Below, piece by piece: positions 50,801-62,783 of a stretch of DNA of 64,000 bases; position 1 is the stretch's first letter; every line of letters begins with the position of its first letter. The stretch comes from Latrodectus hesperus (taxonomy: Eukaryota; Arthropoda; Arachnida; Araneae; Theridiidae): positions 69,684,609 through 69,748,608 of the forward strand of contig CM075853.1 in assembly GCA_037975125.1 (NCBI GenBank), given 5' to 3'. Both the position numbers and the translations under genes were made by a program. Below the pieces are notes generated by a model that saw only the letters and a program-made list of their open reading frames with translations, was not told the origin of the DNA and searched no databases.

Positions 50801-53464
50801 TAATATATATTTGTGGTAGACAGATATAATTTATCTATATTGTTTATAGTTTATTAAAATATGCAGTTTTTATTTAAATTCTGATTTTTTTTATATTACA
50901 TAGAAACATTTCTCCGAATTTTGTAAGATTAGAAAAAATTGAGTAATTGTAACAGTGTCAAAAATAACTGAATTCAATTTTGAAATAATTTGTACTAATA
51001 ACTGAATTTTCCGTTTTAAAAATTACACAACACATAAAATAATGTAATTAAATTTCTTTTGCTTCTTAAAGGCTTTCTCCCGCAGTAAACACTTAATTGT
51101 TGAGAGAATTTAGATTATATTTTTATCTATTTATCTCACCTTCTACTTCTAAATAAATGTGTTTTCATAAAATCTAAGAATTATTTGGATTATAGATGAA
51201 TTACTTAAATATTAAATATTTCAAGAAGTATACCTAAGTAAATGCACTTGAAAATATTTTACAAAAATATAAATTTAAAATTATGATTAGAAATATCAAT
51301 TTCGCTTGAACATTTTTCACTTAAACGTAAAAAGTGACTAAAATAAAAAATAAAGATAAAAAGAGGTGAGAGTTATAATAGTTTTCATTAAAAATTAATG
51401 AACATATAATAATATAAGATTTATAAACTAATATTTAAAAATCTACTCTATTTTAAATGTTATATTATTTATAAGAACACTTTTAGATTTGTAAAATCAC
51501 ACTTTTTATTTTTGTTTATTGGATCATATTTTGTATAATTGTTGAAAGATAAAATACTTGCTATTACTTTAAATAATTTCAGAAAACGAACATTAACTAT
51601 TTTATGTTAACGTAAAAAATTTTAGTGTAACATTATACGCGACTATTTACTATTTTATTCATATATTATATATGTCTTTTACATAAAAGTCTTAAATTCT
51701 TTTTTCACATTACAAATTTTTAAATATTATGCAACCAAATTAATTTTTTTTGCCATTCAACATAACCTAATTTATATATGAACTTAAAAGTAACAAAATT
51801 AATAAATTAAAAAATTAAAAGTAACAATATAAAATTTTCTAAATTTATACTTTTTCTTCATAACTTTCCAAGAACCTTTAGCTACCTAGGTAAAACGGTC
51901 AAGATTAGCAAATAAAATTCATTGATTAAAAAAATTATCGTTTTGCCCAAATTATTTTAAGAATTTAATACGAAAAATAAATGTAACGGGAAAATAATAT
52001 TAATTTGTTATCATTATTATTTATGAGCATTTTTCTTGTGGGTACTTTTAAATAAATAAAATTTAAATCTTGAAATTTTATTGTATGTTAAATATAACAT
52101 AATTTCGTAATTTTTATTCAAAAAAATATTTAACAAAATTAAGCAATTTTAGCAAATTTCTAATTTTATTTTATGTGTAATTCTTTCGTTAAACATAATT
52201 AAAACATACCATAAAATTCAATACTAGTATCTAATAATATGATTTCGGCTTTTTATGATGCATTAAATGAAGGTTAAGTGGATCTGAGTGCCCCCCAACC
52301 ACGATAATCAATTATGTATTGTATTATTCTCATAAAAGATAACAAGCATCCTGGAGATGTTTCGTAAATGGAATATAAATTTATATAAGTATTTGCTCGA
52401 CCATTAATTAAGTAGGATTAAGTAGGAAATTTCTCATATTTATCATATATGATGTTAATATATTACAATTTTCACGTTTGAAAGCTGTCAAATGTAATGT
52501 TCTTAAATAATTTTAAATTGATAGGGTTTAAGATATATTTACGAACTATAAAACTAAAATCTTAAAAAACTTGTGACTGAATATGAAGAGAGCAAAAATT
52601 ATTATTTTCCATTCAATGCATTACCATTTAAAATATTATTCAAGGCATGGGAGTAAATACTTTTCCAAAATATTTCCATAATATTTTGGAGATATATCTT
52701 TCAAAATGGTTATGATACTGGAAAAAGTATTATGCCATAAATACTTCAAATAAATTCCCTCGAAGTTAACCTTGAACATTTTAAAAAGTCTGTCACAAGA
52801 AATTCCTTTATAGTCTTTATTTTTTCTTTTGTTTGAAAATAATTTCAAGAGACTGTGAATTTAATACATTAAATATAAATCAAATGCCTCTTAGTTGTTA
52901 TCCCCAATTCATGATTGTTATTTTAACTTCAAAATTTCAGTTACTTAAAAATTGTTACTATTTCAACATAAATATTTTTTCTTCATTCTAATATTTTGTA
53001 TAATTAAATTAATTCCAAAAGTTTCAAATTTAATTTTTTTTCAAATATTTTGAATTAAAGTGTACTGATTTATGAAAGAGCTTTTTTAAATTTTTCCAAA
53101 AATCCCTACATAGTATTTTTTTGCTTTTGTGTTTTACTAAACGTATCATGTCTCTTTCCAATTAGAACTTCGTTTATTATATCCTTCATTAAAGATTTGT
53201 TTTTACATTATGATCTCATTTTTTCAAGGCTCTACGTGTCTTAAATCTCAAAAAGTTGTATAAAAATTAAATATTTAAAATTCATAAAAGCATCTTGCTA
53301 ATCAATAAAACTGATAAATTATAAATTTGAGAAATATAATTATTATGAGAAATATATATATATATATATATACTGTTACTTGCACTATTATAAGACTATA
53401 AGCAATTTTACTATAACATTCTATTGATAAGAAAGATTTTATTTACATATAGAATTTATGTAAC
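47831..53464. other. A+T-rich DNA without recognisable gene
   Basis: No supported coding frame. Contains a (TA)n run at 53352-53372. Confidence 0.65.
53352..53372. repeat. (AT)n microsatellite
   Basis: About ten AT units. Confidence 0.92.
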
Positions 53465-53478
53465 TTTAATATCAAAAA

Positions 53479-53743
53479 GAAGCCCGGTGGCTTAGTGGCA
53501 GCGTTTCACGCTCCCATGACACAGGTCCGAGGTTCGATCCTCGGGCAGCCTTTCCTCCCTTTAGTGGGTCGATTAGCTGAGTACCAAGCATGCTTGGGAA
53601 CTAAACACTGGGGGTCTTACGTTAGGCTGACCACCTAACTGGGACATATGCTTCGCACCCCAAGGCCCTCGGTCATGAAAACAGTTATGGGCACTGTAGG
53701 CCTTGGCCCACATGGGCTGTCGTGCCATGGAGTTTAGTTTAGT
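53479..53743 (+). mobile_element. tRNA-derived SINE, family 3, full copy
   Basis: Head AGCCCGGTGGCTTAGTGGCAGC (A box) and CCGAGGTTCGATCCTCGG (B box with a perfectly paired T-arm), then a body with GCATGCTTGGGAACTAAACA, GGCACTGTAGGCCTTGGCCC, and a tail of AGTTTAGTTTAG units. Flanked by a perfect 14-bp duplication TTTAATATCAAAAA (53465-53478 and 53744-53757). The T-arm and A box are tRNA-like, but the acceptor stem does not close and the anticodon arm is not canonical, so it is a SINE and not a tRNA gene. It lacks the GGGCATGGATGTT motif of families 1 and 2. Confidence 0.92.
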
Positions 53744-54318
53744 TTTAATATCAAAAACATTTCATTCAAACCTAATTATGAAAAGAATTCTGAAGTATTG
53801 AGTGCATAGTATAAACATTTATAGTATTAAGATTTAAAACTAAAATATTTTTATGGTAAAAAACAAAAAGTCATAATTTGTTATTAAATTAAAATTGGTT
53901 CAGAATTTTTGATATTATAGATTATATTTCCTAATCATTTTAGACTCACCTTGATAGAAGTATTGACTTCATTCATATTTTTAGTTATTTTTATTCCGAA
54001 CTATGTGGTAGTATTTTCAAAAATTGATATGCCTTGTTAATCCTGGAGTTTATCGTTTAATACATTTATATTACTATTCATTTGTTTTAGTTATGTTAAT
54101 AATTACAAGGAACAGTATAATTGCAGTCAATAGTATAGAAATGTAAGCATTTGAGTTTTCCTTTCCTAATAGTAGAAATTCCTCTTACGTGTACTCCACC
54201 ATTGTACTCACGAAATGTTTCGAATGATTTCATCCGAAATGCCTACAACAATTTTTGAAGTGATGTCCTTTAACCTTTATAAAAAAACACTTTACCTGAT
54301 TGGTTTTCATAGATAACA

Positions 54319-54561
54319 TCAAATAGCAAAATTATACCTTTTGACTGTGAAAATTTGAATATGGTTAATTCTTGATAGTTTTAAGGGATCTGCTAAACAT
54401 GCAGATGCAAAATGAGACAGAGACGAGGAGTTGTTTTGCTTGATCAAGCAAGTTCCTTTGTAACCCTGGGCAACACTGCAAGACATGAGCAAACACAAAA
54501 ACCCCAATAGAAATCGGACGGAAAGAGACAGCGGAAACAGCGCGCAATGCACCTCGACCAT
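54319..54561 (-). CDS. Candidate small ORF with leader-like N-terminus (very uncertain)
   Basis: An 80-codon frame in a patch (about 54380-54760) that is clearly less A+T-rich than its flanks. The N-terminus has a hydrophobic stretch (SVRFLLGFLCLLMSCSVA) ending in small residues, as in a secretion signal. The rest has no recognised domain and degenerates into A+T-rich sequence at the C-terminus. An overlapping frame (54365-54685) also covers the patch. On the minus strand, TTATTGTCCTACAG at about 54600 and CATGTCTTGCAG at about 54480 both look like splice acceptors. The patch could therefore instead be an exon read in another frame, a 5' UTR, or an unrecognised repeat. No homologue is claimed. 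Confidence 0.2.
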   Translation of the reverse strand: MVEVHCALFPLSLSVRFLLGFLCLLMSCSVAQGYKGTCLIKQNNSSSLSHFASACLADPLKLSRINHIQIFTVKRYNFAI

Positions 54562-54879
54562 CGAGGTCCCTTGTTGACATCTTTAAATACATTCTGTAGG
54601 ACAATAACAGAAGTAAGACAAAGTTTGAAAAATCAATGACACAATGAGATAAAACTTTGCAAAAGAAAGAATTGGTAAAATGCATAGGAACAGTTTTCGT
54701 TCGGAGGGAAGTGGTCAGCTATGCAAATTAAACAAACATTGTTTCCTGCATGCACGAAATGTCTAAAACTCTTCCCCGATGGATGTTAGTTATAAATAAA
54801 TAATTTACAAAAATATTTAGATCAAAAAGCTAATTAAAATAGTATATCAAATCAATGAACACAAATCGAAAGTCGAACG

Positions 54880-55170
54880 GAGAAACTACCCAGCAAACAC
54901 AAAGACACCGGGCATCCAACGGGCCGCTGCTGTCAGCCAGCAGCGGCTCGCCGCTATTTGGCCTCGTCGGCTCCGTCAATAAAGTGGTCGTCGTCAATGC
55001 TGCTGGGCCGGCAGTACGGTCCACTGTTGGCCCCACGCTGGGTGGCCAGCAATGCCATATTGGCGGCATGTGGTCCACGTAATTGTCAGTACATGCCCAT
55101 ATATGGTTATCCCTCGGCCCTTTGCTGTTTGGGCGACGATAGCCGCTTTACCGACGTAGGGCTGGTTATA
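54880..55170. repeat. G+C-rich island with hairpin and TTGGC motifs
   Basis: Strikingly G+C-rich for this window. It contains a perfect 10-bp hairpin (GCCGCTGCTG at 54923-54932, 5-nt loop, CAGCAGCGGC at 54938-54947), and GTTGGCCCC, GGTGGCCAGC, ATTGGCGGC and TTTGGCC motifs. Frames on both strands are open for 70-94 codons, but this follows from the high G+C and none has a recognisable domain. Its motif style recalls the 12840-13140 island; it is probably a transposable-element fragment. Confidence 0.45.
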
Positions 55171-55974
55171 GTTATTTATTTCTATAAAAATGGAATTCAT
55201 TTTTATCTGTTTATATTGTATACATTGTTAAAGTTAATATAGGAGTATTGAAAATTCATCAAATTAATACTCTGAATATATTTTGGTTAATTTAAAAGAC
55301 ATAATTGTTATCCCTGTAATTGTCAAATATCATTAAGTGCATTTTTAGTTCTTGATTATATAGAAAGATTAAAAAAAATGAATTACTAACTCATATCCTA
55401 CAATGTTATCTAAATTTTACAGTTATTTAAATAATTGAAATAATTTTTATAATCTGTGTTTTTAACATAATTTTTTGTTATTATAAAATTTCATTATTTA
55501 TAAATTAGTTTTTCTTAAAAGTTCTTATGTAAGCAAGTGTCAATTTATTGCTAAAATTGAACTTGAAGATAAGAAATAATTCCAATTGTTTTATGATTTT
55601 TAATTCATATTTGAAAATAATTTTTGAAATTTTTTTTAACATTTTTAATTTACAGGTTTTTTTTTTAATTTTTGTGGTCCAACTTCCGAATTAGTACTCG
55701 GGAACAAATTTCTTCCTTTGTGAAGATGTTGACTTTGTAGTAATACTCTCTGAAAATAAAAATTACAAAAATGGAAACACCAGGATGTTAATAACAGCCC
55801 AGGTAAAAAACAAACAAAATTGAGTTGATATGCTTATATAAATCATGTAAAACTTCATGTATAACACTTATTTTTACATATTTAGTGAATTAATAGGGAT
55901 TATTTCACAATATTTTTTTCAGTTTTATCTCTTTAAAAAAGGGAGAATGGTAATAATTTGTAACATTATGTCCA

Positions 55975-56139
55975 CAATGAGCATGCTTGGGAGCTAAACA
56001 CTGGGAGTTTTGCGTTATGCTGAGTACCTAATCGGAACATGTGCTCCGCACTCCAGGGGCTCATGGTCAGGGAAACATATAGGCACTGTAGGCCTTGACC
56101 TACATGGTCTGTTGTGTCCCAGAACTAGGTTTAGTTTAT
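55975..56139 (+). mobile_element. SINE family 3, 5'-truncated copy
   Basis: Matches the second half of the copy at 53479 (GCATGCTTGGGAGCTAAACA, GGCACTGTAGGCCTTGACCT, tail AGGTTTAGTTTA) with many substitutions, roughly three-quarters identical by eye. The tRNA-like head is missing. The flanks ACATTATGTCCA (55963-55974) and ACAATATGTCCA (56140-56151) form a 12-bp duplication with one mismatch. It is an old, 5'-truncated insertion. Confidence 0.78.
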
Positions 56140-56344
56140 ACAATATGTCCAAAATCATCTCCCAATACTCTGCTTTGGAATACTCAGCCATGAACATGAC
56201 CATCAACATACTACAGGCCCAAGAAGATGTTTCTTTTATAGCTGTCTCAGGTGAACAGGCGTGACGTTTCTTACGTATTTGCATATTGCATGCACAAATT
56301 GTTGGATAGTTTAAAACTTCCGTTCTTCCCATTTCGAAATAAAA

Positions 56345-56710
56345 GTGAAAAATGTTATCACGAAAACGGTTTTTTGTTTTTTCAAATATGCACACGTACG
56401 ATGTGCAACGTCACAGCACGAAACAACAAATGCTCGTTTTAACCATTGTATTCTTCACATTAATGCCAACAGGGTATCTTTTCGTACTAAATCGAGGGTG
56501 CTCTACAACTTTGTATATCACTTTTTTTACACATTTCGTTCCGTTTTCGAGATACGAATGATAACTCCACAGTTTTCCACAAGGTGGCGTGGTAGGTGGT
56601 GTCATTCAGTAGCGCATGTCTACTTTACTATAGCTAGACACCAATTTTATGAATATAGCAGCAGATGTTCCGAAGTTAAGAGGGTGGCAAGGGACTTTAG
56701 TGGACATACT
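56345..56710. other. More complex unassigned patch
   Basis: Composition is closer to balanced than the flanks and several short frames overlap on both strands, none with a recognised motif. Phrases such as CATTTCGTTCCGTTTTCGAG are common in arthropod repeats, so a decayed transposable element is the likeliest explanation. Confidence 0.3.
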
Positions 56711-59700
56711 GTATATCCATATTGATATTTCAATATGTAAATATACATACACATTACAATAAATAATACTAAGAAACAAATGAAAAATCAACATTTATTA
56801 ATTTTGATAATTCTTGATTAAAAATAGAGACAAATAATTGGGTTAAATGAAAATAATTTCAATTGAATGACTAAATAGAAATCCTAAACATCTAACTTCA
56901 AAAATTCAATGTAATGTTTTAAGTCGAATCTTATATTTTCAAGATTATAATAAAATGTAATTAAATTATAACATATACATTGTATTTCATGCTTTAAAAA
57001 ATCATATTTGAACTTATAAGAAACGGTTAATAAAATATACATCAATGATTAAATTATTTTTTACATATAAATTACGATTACAGATAAGTAAAGTTTATAA
57101 AATCATAGTAATTAAAATAAATACTAATGAATTTCAAAACAAATTGACAATCTCGAATTATTTATACAATATTCTATGCTAAATCTCATTGACATGGAAT
57201 TTAGTTCTTTTATTTTAAATGATGATTCTCAGATTGATGGAAAAAATAATGTCAATTAATACAAAAGATTTACAAATTTTTAATAAATGCATTCTAGTTG
57301 TTGTCCAGTAAAGAAAAATTTACATCACAAGAAATTAACATAATTATGAATTATTTAGAAGTAAAAATGTTTTCCATAATTTTTTAATTCTTACTTTACA
57401 CAAAGTATTAAATAATTTATATTTAATCCAATATTATTAGAAAATATGTTATTGGTTCTGGATTAGTTTAAATAGGTGCCATATTTACATTGGAGTGGGG
57501 AGATGTTAAAAACACAATAAGCTTCAAAGCTAATGTATAAAATGAAATATTAGCAAATATAGCCATCAACAATAAATATAAGCTATAATTTGTTACTTTA
57601 CTTAAAAAACATTACCTATATTTACTTGCTAATAGTATTTATAATTACAATTATTTGCAAATCTTATATTAACTACATTTAATTATATTAAAATTATATT
57701 ATTTGTTAATATTATTTACAATTATAATTATTTGCAAGAGTTATATATTATTTACATTAATTACAATTATTTGTTAATACAAATAATTTAAAAAAATGTA
57801 ACACAAGGAAATAAATTATCTGGTTAATTATCAATGATATGAAAAAATATTAAGGAAAAATGTGTATTAATGGTTAGATGTGGTCACCGATCGAGACTTC
57901 ATATAAGTATAAAATACCTATTAAAATAGATATTGTTCGTCATAATTATATCACTTAACAGATGTGAATTATTAAATATGAAAATGAAATGAATTAAATA
58001 AATTCATTATTTTTTATTCTTACATATTTTATGAAAACTGCTTAAAATCAATATCAAAATAATCTTAATTATAAGAAAAGTAAAATGAATAAATAAGCTT
58101 GATTTTACATTCCAGGCTTACAGTAAATGCATATCAAAACTATACAAAACATTACGAAGATTGATTTATTCATCAAATATTTCCTGGATATTCTTATTAT
58201 CATTTATTTAAAAATATTTAAAAAAATATATTAAAAAATGAATTGAAGTAAAACTATATTTGTCAACATAATATTATAACATTTTTTTAAAAATTTTTTA
58301 ACTGATTAATTTGCATAGTCAGAACTACTCAATTTGTAAATTAAATTTCGCAAGTTACAAAAAATTTCTTATGATAAAAAATTTATTTTACTTTGAATAA
58401 ATATGTAAAGAAATCACTTAAAAGATTTCAGAAATTTATACACTGTTTTTAAATTTAGCGATTAAAAAAAGTTCAGCAATATTTCAAAATTTTTTGTACA
58501 TTTAAATATTTTAGATACATATTACTCTTTTAACATTGGTATTACTTTCTGGCAATGAGGAAACTAATTCACTTAAAACTTGTTTTTGGATGTAGACCAT
58601 TATTATAACAGCATTTTAAAGGAACTGGTTTCGCAAATTCTACAGTATGACATCTGTGAGCAGACAGTTCTATAAATAAAAAAATATTTATTAGTTCCAA
58701 ATAAAAGTTAATTTGACATAAAAAGCTTTTTGCCTTTATATATGCAGAAGATAAAATATTCTCAATCGGGATATGTTGGTTATAATGTCTTAAAACTTAA
58801 AATTGATTAATTACATGTGAATATATGAAGGTCACTTTCCAGTATAATTTATTCATACCAAATGTTATTGATAAAACAAATTTTCTATAATATATTCAAG
58901 TTTTGCAAGAAGCCACAAAATGGATAAAATGTATAAATAAAGACCGAACTATTTCTTTTATGTACTTTGGCAATGTTGTTTTCTTATTTTTTTTCTAAGT
59001 TTTGATTTCATAATCATTCGCAATCAGTAAACAGCTAATCCAACATGTAAAGCAACACAATTTTCATTATTGATAAACAAATCTACATAAATATAGTTTT
59101 TAATTATTGGAAGCTCATTAAAATAAATTAATTAAGATATATCCATAAAATTTGAATTATTAAATAAAATAATATCAGCAATGTACTATCATTTGTATGA
59201 AGAGTGAAATTGTTTTTTTTTTGTTCTATTTAAATTTTTAATCCAATTTAATTAAGAATAAAATCTTTCTTCTCAAAATTGAGATATTTTTGGTTTGTTT
59301 GATATTTATTGATAGTTCACATGTATTTATTACACCAGGAAATAGAATTAAAAGAAAAATTAAGGAAAAGTATTTGATCATTGATATGAAAGTATATCAG
59401 AATATAGAAATAAAATGACTGTTGATACATAAATTAAAGAGAAATTTTTATATAGTTTCATTTTCAATACATTTAATTTTTAAAACATATGTCATATTAA
59501 ATTGAATTAAAATTTAAAATATAAAATGCATTGTTTTATTTAATTGATTTTCAATAAAAATAAAATTAATATAGATTTTGCATTACGTGTTCTATTGAAA
59601 AGGGCTGTTGTATTTCCAATAGTTAATGCATAGAATGCTTATGAATATTCAATAATAATTCAATTAATAAGAATTATCGTAAACAATGTCCTTTCTTAAT

Positions 59701-60381
59701 TATTATGATAATGAAGGTCGCTTTATTAGAGAAACTTATCGATTTAATGAAAAATATAAATATATATGAGCAAACTATTTACAGACATGAACATAAAAAA
59801 TACAAGTGTTCTTAAAATCCAAAGTAAAACATTTGTCGTCTAGTTAGTGCATGTTACTGTGTGCTTTTCATGCATCTTAATATATTTAATGTTTTAATCA
59901 ACTTCAACGCCTATTTGAAGAATAATAATGAAATCAGAAAGTGATCTTAATTTTTAACATTAAAATGATGACTATGTAACACCTGCAAATTTTATTTCCA
60001 GTAACAAGTACGAAATAAATTTTATGAAAGTCGATGCGAAATTTTAAAATAGTAATGAATCTAAAAATGATCTTATATGCAATCATTAAAATTTAACATT
60101 TTTTAAAGTTAATGAGTTTTTTGAAAAATTAATGAATCTAAAAAATGAATTTAAAACAAAAACGTTTTAATTTTTCAAATAAATATTAAATTATTATTTT
60201 AAAAAGAAAATTAAAAACTCTCCATTTAATAGAAAGTAAAATAATAAATAATTGTAGATAATCTTTTTCAAAAAAAATATTTTTCCAAAAATGTTCATTA
60301 AATATGTTAGATGCGGTTAACAATTTAACTGAAATAAGACTGTGAACTTAAATATTTTGAACTTAATTTTGGATTGTGATC

Positions 60382-60386
<5 letters not shown>
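56711..60386. other. A+T-rich DNA without recognisable gene
   Basis: No supported feature. A loose tandem pattern of ATTATTTGCAA/TTAATATTATTTACAATTA-like units occurs around 57630-57790. Confidence 0.6.

Positions 60387-60476
<90 letters not shown>
60387..60476. repeat. (TA)n microsatellite, left flank of the mariner
   Basis: About 45 TA units ending exactly at the first base of the transposon. Together with the right-hand array it represents the target into which the element inserted. Confidence 0.97.
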
Positions 60477-60479
<3 letters not shown>

Positions 60480-60752
60480 GGTGATTATAAAAAAACTTTG
60501 CCAACATCTGCACTTCTAGCGTCCATTCTATTTAACCGATCAAGATGATACTTCAAATATAGTTCTTTTGAGATATGCACTCGAGATTCTGTGAATGGCA
60601 ACACAGTGGCCCTCGCGGTTACAGTTATGGTAACAGAAACTCGAAATTTTCGAATGGCAACGCCTACTTTTTACCATCGCAAAATGTTCAGCTCATGCGA
60701 AAACCCTAAATAGCGTTGAAACGGTACCGATATGTCCGAAAACCGACGTGTT
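60477..60752 (+). repeat. Left terminal inverted repeat of the mariner
   Basis: Runs from CAGGGTGATTAT to CCGACGTGTT; reverse complement of 62146-62421 at about 94% by eye. It holds the presumed transposase binding sites. Confidence 0.95.
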
Positions 60753-60860
60753 ATACACATACAAACAGTTCTTCAAGGCGCACAGAGGAATAATGCCTAC
60801 GACAGAGACAAGACACTGCTCAATGATGAGAACACATAGAGAAAAAAATCTTTATTAATT

Positions 60861-61953
60861 TCAAACATTTTCCACATGAGTGCCATCACAGGCAATTACG
60901 CATTGCATGCGGGAGACGGTGGACAATGTCGCTGCACGCAACATGGCGCAAGGGATGTTTCCAATCTCATGCCGTATAGAATCCTTTAAGTCCGACAATG
61001 TTTGAGGATTGCACAGATAAACTCTGGATTTGAGATAGCCCCAAAACCAGAAATCCATAGGCGTCAGATCTGGGGATCGCGCAGGCCACGGAAAAGGATA
61101 ATAGCGTGAGATGATGCGATCACCAAAATGCTGATCCAGGAGCCTTTTAACTGACCTCTCTATATGTGGAGGTGCGCCATCTTGCATCCAAACAATGTCA
61201 TTGAGTGCATTCAGCCGACGCAACTCCGGTAAGATATAATTTTTCAGCATGGCTGCATACCGAGGGCCTGTTACAGAACATGTTGCAGGGCCAGTCGGGG
61301 TCGTTTCCTCAAAGAAGAACAGGCCCAGAACAAATGTAGCTGTAATGCCGCATTTTAAAGGTTTCCTACGCAGTCACTTTGGCGTCAAATAATGGTACTG
61401 GCGCCACAGCATGAGGATTCGTCTCTCCCCAGTGCACACAATTCTTTGTGTTAATGCTGCCATTTAAGGTGAAATGCGCCTCGTCCGTCCATAGTATGTG
61501 AAGTAGCCAGTCGTTATCCGCATCATATCGTAACAAAAATGCATTTGCGAAGTCCAGACGTTGTTGTGGGTCACCCGGCTCCAACATCTGGACGCGCTGG
61601 AACCGATAGGGAAACATGTGAAGTACCGAGCGCAAGAGCTTGCGGACCGTTGAGTTCGGAATATCCAACACGCGCGCTATGCCTCTTGCGGTTTCTGTGT
61701 GTCCTGCAGTCACTGTATGGTGCACTTCCATGACAACGTCCTCAGAAACAGTTGGCCGTCCGGAGCGTTGTTTGTCACAGGTGCAGCCTGTATCTACGAA
61801 TTTCCGCACTAAATCACGCAGAGCTTACAGAGTACATGGGCCGCGTCGTTGTCGATGATTGCGGCGATACACACGCAAGGCTTCCGCAGCGTTCATCCCA
61901 TTTTGGTAATAGAGTTTGATCAATTTACCGCGAACTTGCCTAGGAAGACTCAT
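60861..61953 (-). pseudogene. DD41D mariner-type transposase, two lesions
   Basis: The most upstream plausible start is the ATG at 61953-61951 (MSLPRQVRGKLIKLYYQNGM), giving about 360 residues, normal for this superfamily. The N-terminal helix-turn-helix region contains AEALRVYRR, is broken by a TAA at 61825-61827, and continues in the same frame through KQRSGRPTVSEDV, TARGIARVLDIPNSTVRKLL and FPYRFQRVQML. The first catalytic Asp is in ILWTDEAHFTLNG. After PLFDAKVT (stop near 61366) about 16 extra bases at 61355-61370 shift the frame; the sequence then resumes as CGITATFVLG, FFFEETTPTGPAT and MLKNYILPELRR. The second Asp is in IVWMQDGAPPH and the third in SPDLTPMDFWFWGYLK. It ends VENV at 60861. 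All three catalytic Asp residues survive. It would cut and paste the element at TA sites; this copy cannot make a full protein. Confidence 0.93.
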
Positions 61954-62145
61954 ATCTTCGGCATGTGCGAGTTCCCGAATGACGACTTCGCATACCCGCT
62001 TGGTATTTTATAGGTTTCCTACGCTGAATATCTGGCGACCGGCGTTCTGTGATTGGTTTCTTGACTCTGTCACATGCAAATTTATTGCGTGGGCCCAGAT
62101 CGTGTTTTATTGGCCGGTTTTCAGAACTCTTTTTTGTGTTTGCAG

Positions 62146-62418
62146 AACACGTCCGTTTTTAGACATATCGGTACCGTTTCCACCCTATTTAGGGTTTTCG
62201 CATGTGCTGAACATTTTGCGATGGTAAAAAGAAGACGTTGCCATTCGAAAATTTCGAGTTTCAGTCACTATAACTGTAACCGCGAGGGCCACTGTGTTGC
62301 CATTCACAGAATCTCGAGCGCATATCTCAAAAGAACTATACTTGAAATATTATCTTGATCGGTTAAATATAATGGACGCTAGAAGTGCAGATGTTGGCAA
62401 AGTTTTTTTATAATCACC

Positions 62419-62421
<3 letters not shown>
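62146..62421 (-). repeat. Right terminal inverted repeat of the mariner
   Basis: Inverted partner of 60477-60752, ending at ATAATCACCCTG on the plus strand. It lies upstream of the transposase start on the minus strand, so its promoter may be within or just inside it. Confidence 0.95.

Positions 62422-62480
<59 letters not shown>
62422..62480. repeat. (TA)n microsatellite, right flank of the mariner
   Basis: About 29 TA units starting directly after the transposon end. Confidence 0.97.
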
Positions 62481-62486
<6 letters not shown>

Positions 62487-62783
62487 AAAAACTACTTACA
62501 TAAAGTTCAACTTAATAAATAAAAAAGATAAATAATTTAATGAAAAAAAATTATATCTTTTGTGTATTTTATCACTTAGTAAAAAAATCGAAAAGAATTA
62601 TTTCCATGTCTAACATTGAGACCACTAATTGTAACTATAAAATACTTCCAAAATCCTATAGCAGAGAATCATGTATTTATAAACAAAACCTTCTTGCTCA
62701 TAACCTTGATAATAATGTATGATTACAAAGGAGAACTCTGCTTTAGTTTATCAATACAAATAATCTGACTTGAAAGTGGATGA

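Larger units (their letters stand above)
60477..62421 (-). mobile_element. Tc1/mariner-superfamily transposon (DD41D type) with 276-bp terminal inverted repeats
   Basis: A 1,945-bp element bounded by inverted repeats at 60477-60752 and 62146-62421, inserted at TA within a TA microsatellite. The repeats begin CAGGGTGATTATAAAAAAAC, match over their full 276 bp with about 16 mismatches by eye, and enclose a transposase gene on the minus strand. By hand count, 41 residues separate the second and third catalytic Asp residues, which points to a DD41D group rather than classic Tc1 (DD34E) or mariner (DD34D). The transposase has one nonsense codon and one insertion/frameshift, so it is not autonomous, but both ends look intact. 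Repeats this long are far above the roughly 30 bp of classical mariners. Confidence 0.93.

Noticed and set aside
53479..53551. Functional tRNA gene
   Set aside because: The T-arm and A box are tRNA-like, but the acceptor stem does not pair, the anticodon arm is irregular, and the unit continues into a SINE body flanked by a target duplication.
61539..61858. Overlapping plus-strand frames of 64-72 codons
   Set aside because: Antisense of the mariner transposase, which carries all the recognisable motifs.
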